A stretch of DNA of 9,538 nucleotides from Mailhella sp. GTDB lineage: Bacteria > Desulfobacterota > Desulfovibrionia > Desulfovibrionales > Desulfovibrionaceae. Both the position numbers and the translations under genes were made by a program. How positions within the stretch are numbered: position 1 is the stretch's first letter; every line of letters starts with the position of its first letter. The stretch covers positions 1-9,538 of the forward strand of contig JAGAZG010000097.1 in the NCBI GenBank assembly GCA_017940105.1, written 5' to 3'. Shown piece after piece: positions 6,431 through 9,538 of the stretch. Below the pieces are notes generated by a model. That model was not told the DNA's origin, made no database searches, and saw only the letters and a program-made list of their open reading frames with translations.

Positions 6431-7591
6431 TTAGGCGCTTTCGTACAGGCGGGTCATAACGAATTCCTGATGCTTCAGGGCTTCAGCGTTCGTCAGACGG
6501 CCGTTGATGGTCTTCATCATGATGTCAAGCAGCTTGTCGCCGGCCTGGTCAAGGTTCATTTCACGGCGCAGGATGCCAGACACGTCGAGGTCGATGTGTT
6601 CGTTCATGGTGCGGACAGTGCGCGGGTTGGCGGACAGCTTGATCACGGGGATGATGGGGTTGCCGATGATGTTGCCCTGACCAGTGGGGAAGAAGTGGAC
6701 AACAAAGCCTGCGGCGGCAGCCAGGGTGATCATTTCTGCGGCAGCGGAAGAGGTATCCATGAACCAGAGACCGGGATGGGTCGGGCTTTCAGCCTTATCC
6801 AGGCAGCCACACACGGTGCATTTCTTGCCAATTTTCTGAATATTGCCCATGGCCTTTTCTTCGATGGTGGTCAGGCCGCCTTCGATGTTGCCCTTGGTCG
6901 GCTGAGAGTCGCAAAGGTCGTCAACCTTGTGGTCATCGACAACCTTGGCATAACGGTCGAAGAAATACTGGAATTTCGCACGGATTTCAGGAGTTTCGCA
7001 GCGGGCGGCAACGAGGTTTTCACCGCCGGTCAGTTCGGTGGTTTCACCGAACAGCAGGGTCAGGCCCTTGGCCCACAGCTTGTCGAAGGCATTGCCAACG
7101 GTGGGGCAGGAAGCGGCACCGGAGGTGGTGTCTGATTCACCGCATTTGCAGGAAACCCACAGATCGGTCAGCGGGCATTCTACACGCTGCAGGGCAGAAG
7201 CATACTGCACAAATTCTTTAGCCTTCAAAGAAGCGAGGCGGATCGTTTCCAGGTCGCCATGCTGTTCGATGCCGAATCCGGCAACAGGCTTGCCAGTCTT
7301 GGCAATGCCTTCGACCACGCGGTCAGTCCAGACCTTTTCAATTCCAATGACGATCACTGCAGCCACGTTGGGGTTGCAGCCAGCGCCGATAAGCGTGCGG
7401 AAATGGAGGTCAAGGTCAGCACCAAACTGAAGGCGGCCATAAGGATGGACGATGGGAAGACAGTCACGGACGTTGTTGGCAACTGCGTTGACGGCGGCCT
7501 GGGAAAGGTCGTCGAGGGGCATGATGATAACGTGGTTACGGACGCCGACGCGGCCGTTATCACGGCGATATCCAAGGAACGTGTCTTTCAT
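6431..7591 (-). CDS. suyB: (2R)-sulfolactate sulfo-lyase subunit beta (UxaA family)
   Basis: A 386-residue large subunit of the enzyme that splits (R)-3-sulfolactate into pyruvate and sulfite. It belongs to the altronate/galactarate dehydratase (UxaA/GarD) family, whose members are typically iron-dependent. Landmarks: GYRRDNGRVGVRNHVIIMP at 7-25, HPYGRLQFG at 49-57, CKCGESDTTSG at 148-158, SCPTVGN at 161-167, FGETTELTGGENL at 181-193, CTVCGC at 258-263, and the family C-terminal signature GLWFMDTSSAAAE then FFPTGQGNIIGNPIIPVIK at about 274-318. I chose the ATG at 7591, because GAGGTGG lies five bases upstream. The in-frame GTG at 7600 would have no room for a ribosome site. Only two bases separate it from the suyA stop, so translation is probably coupled. 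The split subunits and these motifs match SuyB better than fused altronate dehydratase. Codons are strongly C-ending, as in highly expressed genes. Confidence 0.88.
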   Translation of the reverse strand: MKDTFLGYRRDNGRVGVRNHVIIMPLDDLSQAAVNAVANNVRDCLPIVHPYGRLQFGADLDLHFRTLIGAGCNPNVAAVIVIGIEKVWTDRVVEGIAKTGKPVAGFGIEQHGDLETIRLASLKAKEFVQYASALQRVECPLTDLWVSCKCGESDTTSGAASCPTVGNAFDKLWAKGLTLLFGETTELTGGENLVAARCETPEIRAKFQYFFDRYAKVVDDHKVDDLCDSQPTKGNIEGGLTTIEEKAMGNIQKIGKKCTVCGCLDKAESPTHPGLWFMDTSSAAAEMITLAAAAGFVVHFFPTGQGNIIGNPIIPVIKLSANPRTVRTMNEHIDLDVSGILRREMNLDQAGDKLLDIMMKTINGRLTNAEALKHQEFVMTRLYESA

Positions 7592-7593
7592 GT

Positions 7594-7878
7594 TTACCAC
7601 CTCTTGGTCTTCAGGTTATGAACGTGGACGTGTTCACCCTTCTTAATCGGGTTAACAACCTTGCCGATGACAATGCCGTACTTGATGACATCGTCGCCGA
7701 CATTGAAATCTTTCAAAGCGACCTTGTGACCGATCGGAATGTCATCGAGAATCGTCATGCTGAGGTCTTTGTCCCCATCCATGAGCCAGCCGGAATATTC
7801 CTTGCCGCCTTTCAAGCCTTCGATGACCACGACGCCAACGGTATCGTTAGCTTCATGAACAACGTACTCTGTAGCCAT
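7594..7878 (-). CDS. suyA: (2R)-sulfolactate sulfo-lyase subunit alpha (SAF/UxaA N-terminal)
   Basis: A 94-residue small subunit of sulfolactate sulfo-lyase, consisting essentially of one SAF-type domain related to the N-terminal part of altronate dehydratase. The IPIGHKVALKDFNVGDDVIKYG segment (about 47-68) and IGKVVNPIKKGEHVHVHNLKT (about 71-91) are diagnostic of the UxaA N-terminal module; the HVHVHN histidines probably contribute to the active site. The ATG at 7878 has a strong GGAGG five bases upstream and yields MATEYVVHEANDTVGVVV. A longer in-frame start at 7935 would run through a hairpin and lacks family-like sequence. Its last codons (AAG AGG TGG) supply the ribosome site of suyB. 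It is preceded by a 189-base leader with promoter-like and palindromic elements, so suyAB can probably be transcribed separately from tctAB. Confidence 0.87.
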   Translation of the reverse strand: MATEYVVHEANDTVGVVVIEGLKGGKEYSGWLMDGDKDLSMTILDDIPIGHKVALKDFNVGDDVIKYGIVIGKVVNPIKKGEHVHVHNLKTKRW

Positions 7879-7899
7879 AATAGCCTCCAATATTGTTCT

Positions 7900-7914
7900 G
7901 CCCCGCGAAGGGGC
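7900..7914 (-). repeat. GC-rich leader hairpin just upstream of the suyA ribosome site
   Basis: GCCCC at 7900-7904 pairs with GGGGC at 7910-7914 around a five-base loop (UUCGC in the mRNA). It ends about 11 bases before the GGAGG ribosome site of suyA. No T-run follows, so it is not a terminator. A role in mRNA stability or translation control is inferred. Confidence 0.45.
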
Positions 7915-7952
7915 GTTAAACAGCAACTCTCGCACTACTCTTCGTGATGTCG

Positions 7953-7969
7953 GCCATGGCTTCCATGGC
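7953..7969. repeat. 7-bp inverted repeat in the suyA leader
   Basis: GCCATGG and CCATGGC form a perfect dyad with a three-base CTT spacer, within the proposed suyA leader about 75 bases before the start codon. It could be a protein-binding site or an mRNA hairpin; the sequence does not say which. Confidence 0.4.
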
Positions 7970-8011
7970 AGGTTCAGAGGCCCGAAGTGTTTATGTTGAA
8001 AGTTGGATGAC

Positions 8012-8056
8012 GTTTTTTGTTTAACATATCTTATATAAGACTTGCAAGCAAAAAAC
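8012..8056. promoter_or_regulatory. Nested palindromes, candidate operator for suyAB
   Basis: A perfect 12-bp palindrome TCTTATATAAGA (8029-8040) is flanked almost concentrically by a second inverted repeat, GTTTTTTG at 8012-8019 and CAAAAAAC at 8049-8056. An 8-bp palindrome CTTGCAAG (8041-8048) abuts it. The core lies between the proposed -35 and -10 of suyAB, a usual repressor position. AT-rich palindromes arise by chance more easily than GC-rich ones, so function is inferred. Confidence 0.45.
8023..8051 (-). promoter_or_regulatory. Putative suyAB promoter (TTGCTT / TATGTT)
   Basis: On the - strand, TTGCTT (8046-8051, 3 of 6 match to consensus) and TATGTT (8023-8028, 4 of 6) are 17 bases apart. 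Initiation here would give a leader of roughly 135-140 bases containing two hairpins. The match is weak, as for a regulated promoter. Readthrough from tctAB is also possible, because no terminator is seen after tctB. Confidence 0.35.
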
Positions 8057-8067
8057 CTGACGAAATT

Positions 8068-8529
8068 TTACCAGAGCGCTCCCTGCGGCGTAGGTACGGA
8101 CATGAGCTTGACAAAGCCCAGCCAGACCAAAAAGCTGAATCCACCGCCAAAAAGCACAGAATGGACCAGCGCCTTCACAGGGCTGACGCTTTTGAACACC
8201 AGCACAAAGTAGGTGATGGCAAGAAATGCTCCGGTTGAAACCCAGTAGCCGACGATGGGAATGGCAAGTGCGTAAACGACGGCCATGAAGGCCACCCAGA
8301 AGATATTGCCCCAGTGTTCACCTGCGCACTGCCCTTCCGGACATTCTTTGCAGCGTTCCAAGATGCCTTTTGCCAGATAATAAATTCCGCCCCATGCTAT
8401 AATGGCAATCAGCAGCACGGGAAAGGCAAAGCTTACGCCGTCGCCGTCTTTATCCATCTGAAACCAGAACGCCGCCGCAATGGCGAGAAAACCTATTCCA
8501 GAACCGAGGTCTGCCGTGCTTTTAAGCAT
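8068..8529 (-). CDS. tctB: Tripartite tricarboxylate transporter small membrane subunit (TctB family)
   Basis: A 153-residue membrane protein with four or five hydrophobic segments (about 8-24, 33-53, 74-95, 97-112 and 119-141), the size and layout of TctB, the small integral subunit of secondary TTT carriers. Assignment rests mainly on the adjacent, overlapping tctA, because TctB proteins are poorly conserved. The ATG has AGGAGG six bases upstream and overlaps the end of tctA by eight bases, so the two are probably translationally coupled. An unusual feature is a cysteine-rich loop between the second and third segments: Cys60, Cys63 and Cys68 with His72 (RCKECPEGQCAGEH). In sulfolactate degraders TTT systems (SlcHFG type) have been proposed as importers, and the position beside suyAB suggests the same role here. 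Confidence 0.82.
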   Translation of the reverse strand: MLKSTADLGSGIGFLAIAAAFWFQMDKDGDGVSFAFPVLLIAIIAWGGIYYLAKGILERCKECPEGQCAGEHWGNIFWVAFMAVVYALAIPIVGYWVSTGAFLAITYFVLVFKSVSPVKALVHSVLFGGGFSFLVWLGFVKLMSVPTPQGALW

Positions 8530-9538
8530 TGCCAGCCTCCTTTGCGTTTTTCCTGTTCTTATATTTTAACAGGAATGGAGTCGCCAGAGAAAGGCAAAGT
8601 GCGGCAATGAGCACCTTGTTTACATTCCCTTCCGTCATTACCTGCAGCAGTCCGCCGTCGGCCGCCATGGCAAGATCAAAGCATTTGCCGAGATTTTCTT
8701 CGATCATGGGGCCTAAAATGACGCCGAGCGCCATTGCGCCCGTGTCCCATCCCCAGCGGCCGCCGAAGAATCCGATGAAGCCGAAAACCACGACCATCCA
8801 CAGGTCTACGTAGGAGTTGCCTATTGCGTAAGCTCCAATATACGAGAGCACGACGATGGCCACGGCCACGAATGTCAGCTTGATGTTTAAAAGGCGGGCC
8901 ATGATGGAGCAGAGCAGAAAGCCCACGGGTATCATGAGCAGGTTGCCAGCAAACTGGCTGAAGATGAAGGTATAGGCCAGTTCGCCTGATGTAGTGAAGA
9001 TTTTAAAGCCTGGCGTTACGCCATGTGCCATGAGCGCGCCCAGAATGACGGCTGCCACGGCACTGCCCGGTATGCCCAGCGTGAGCATGGGGATGAGTGA
9101 ACCGCCGATGACGGCATTGTTTGAACTTTCAGAAGCAGCCACACCTTCAATGGCTCCTTTGCCGTAGATTTCGGGCGTCTTGGACCAGCGCTTGCTTTCG
9201 TTGTACGAAATAATGGAGGCAATTTCTCCGCCTGCGCCGGGCAGCATGCCGATCAGCGTACCCATGATGGATGAGCGCACAAGAATGCCCTTGCATTTTT
9301 TTGCAAGATAGCCGGCTACTTCGCGGAAGGCTCCCTTATGCGGCCTGTAGTCAGCCACGTATTCCCTGCGGCTGCCAATCAGAACCAGCACCTGCGAAAA
9401 CGAAAAAAGGCCTATCATGCAGGGGATGACGGCAACGCCCTGAACCAGTTCGTATATGCCGAACGTAAAGCGCACGGAACCCGTATTGGGATCCATGCCG
9501 ATGGTGGAGAACAAAATGCCGATCGCTCCTGAAACAAG
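8522..9538 (-). CDS. tctA: Tripartite tricarboxylate transporter large membrane subunit TctA (partial at right edge)
   Basis: This is the C-terminal 338 residues of TctA, the roughly 500-residue, multi-spanning, cation-coupled permease subunit of TTT transporters. The frame is open to the window edge (LVSGAIGILFSTIGMDPNTG), so the TTG at 9514 is not the true start and the N-terminal third is missing. Family signatures are clear: TIGMDPNTGSVRFTFG, then GMLPGAGGEIASIISY, GKGAIEGVAASESSNNAVIGGSLIPMLTLGIPGS and GALMAHGVTPG, followed by several membrane helices. The second signature retains the GxPG-like LGIPGS loop. It is the upstream gene of tctA-tctB, with an eight-base overlap. The periplasmic binding protein (TctC) is not in the window and may lie to the right. 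The substrate is inferred as sulfolactate from the neighbouring catabolic genes. Confidence 0.93.
   Translation of the reverse strand, partial: LVSGAIGILFSTIGMDPNTGSVRFTFGIYELVQGVAVIPCMIGLFSFSQVLVLIGSRREYVADYRPHKGAFREVAGYLAKKCKGILVRSSIMGTLIGMLPGAGGEIASIISYNESKRWSKTPEIYGKGAIEGVAASESSNNAVIGGSLIPMLTLGIPGSAVAAVILGALMAHGVTPGFKIFTTSGELAYTFIFSQFAGNLLMIPVGFLLCSIMARLLNIKLTFVAVAIVVLSYIGAYAIGNSYVDLWMVVVFGFIGFFGGRWGWDTGAMALGVILGPMIEENLGKCFDLAMAADGGLLQVMTEGNVNKVLIAALCLSLATPFLLKYKNRKNAKEAGNA

Noticed and set aside
6470..7135. Long + strand open frame (221 codons) opposite suyB
   Set aside because: It is antisense to a well-supported gene with strong codon bias, which creates open frames on the other strand. 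No ribosome site or family resemblance was seen.
7592..7600. GTG start at 7600 for suyB
   Set aside because: The GAGGTGG ribosome site would coincide with the GTG itself; the ATG at 7591 is correctly spaced from it.
6431..7878. Assignment of the UxaA-type pair as altronate or galactarate dehydratase
   Set aside because: No sugar-acid genes nearby, the subunits are split, and the motifs plus slcC and comC neighbours fit sulfolactate sulfo-lyase better. Not fully excluded without a phylogeny.
7900..7914. Terminator between tctB and suyA
   Set aside because: The hairpin is short and no T-run follows on the - strand.
7879..7935. N-terminal extension of suyA to 7935
   Set aside because: The extension runs through the leader hairpin and the ribosome site for the ATG at 7878, and SuyA proteins are normally about 90-95 residues.

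Overview
The window reads as part of a Gram-negative bacterial chromosome. It carries an osmoregulated periplasmic glucan glucosyltransferase (opgH/mdoH), a sigma-54 activator, and a compact cluster for degrading the organosulfonate 3-sulfolactate. A sulfolactate sulfo-lyase with no visible sulfite exporter or sulfite dehydrogenase fits a sulfite-respiring Desulfovibrionaceae-type organism (Bilophila and relatives). That placement is inference: no taxonomic marker gene is present.

Layout from left to right. (1) Bases 1-854, + strand: C-terminal part of opgH, cut by the left edge. (2) Bases 919-2349, - strand: a PAS / AAA+ / Fis sigma-54 enhancer-binding regulator. (3) Bases 2429-3322, - strand: a small uncharacterised radical SAM protein. 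(4) A strong terminator at 3421-3462 closes the next - strand operon. (5) Bases 3483-5434, - strand: slcC then comC, two 2-hydroxyacid dehydrogenases from unrelated families. (6) Bases 5539-6267, + strand: a GntR/UTRA regulator divergent from slcC. (7) Bases 6268-6430: two back-to-back terminators between convergent genes. (8) Bases 6431-7878, - strand: suyA then suyB, the two subunits of (2R)-sulfolactate sulfo-lyase. (9) Bases 7879-8067: a 189-base AT-rich leader/promoter region rich in dyad symmetry. (10) Bases 8068-9538, - strand: tctA (cut by the right edge) and tctB, membrane subunits of a tripartite tricarboxylate transporter (TTT).

How the genes probably work together: the TTT system imports sulfolactate. 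SlcC oxidises the S enantiomer to sulfopyruvate and ComC reduces sulfopyruvate to the R enantiomer, so the pair acts as a redox racemase. SuyAB splits (R)-sulfolactate into pyruvate and sulfite. The GntR protein is the obvious local regulator, and its intergenic region carries overlapping divergent promoter-like elements. The pathway is known from Chromohalobacter, Paracoccus and sulfite-respiring gut bacteria, so the system as a whole is probably not new. The less described parts are the regulatory DNA in front of suyA, a cysteine-rich loop in TctB, extra cysteines in SuyB, and the radical SAM/sigma-54 pair next door. No rRNA, tRNA, CRISPR array, insertion sequence or attachment site was seen, and no stretch longer than 300 bases lacks a gene.
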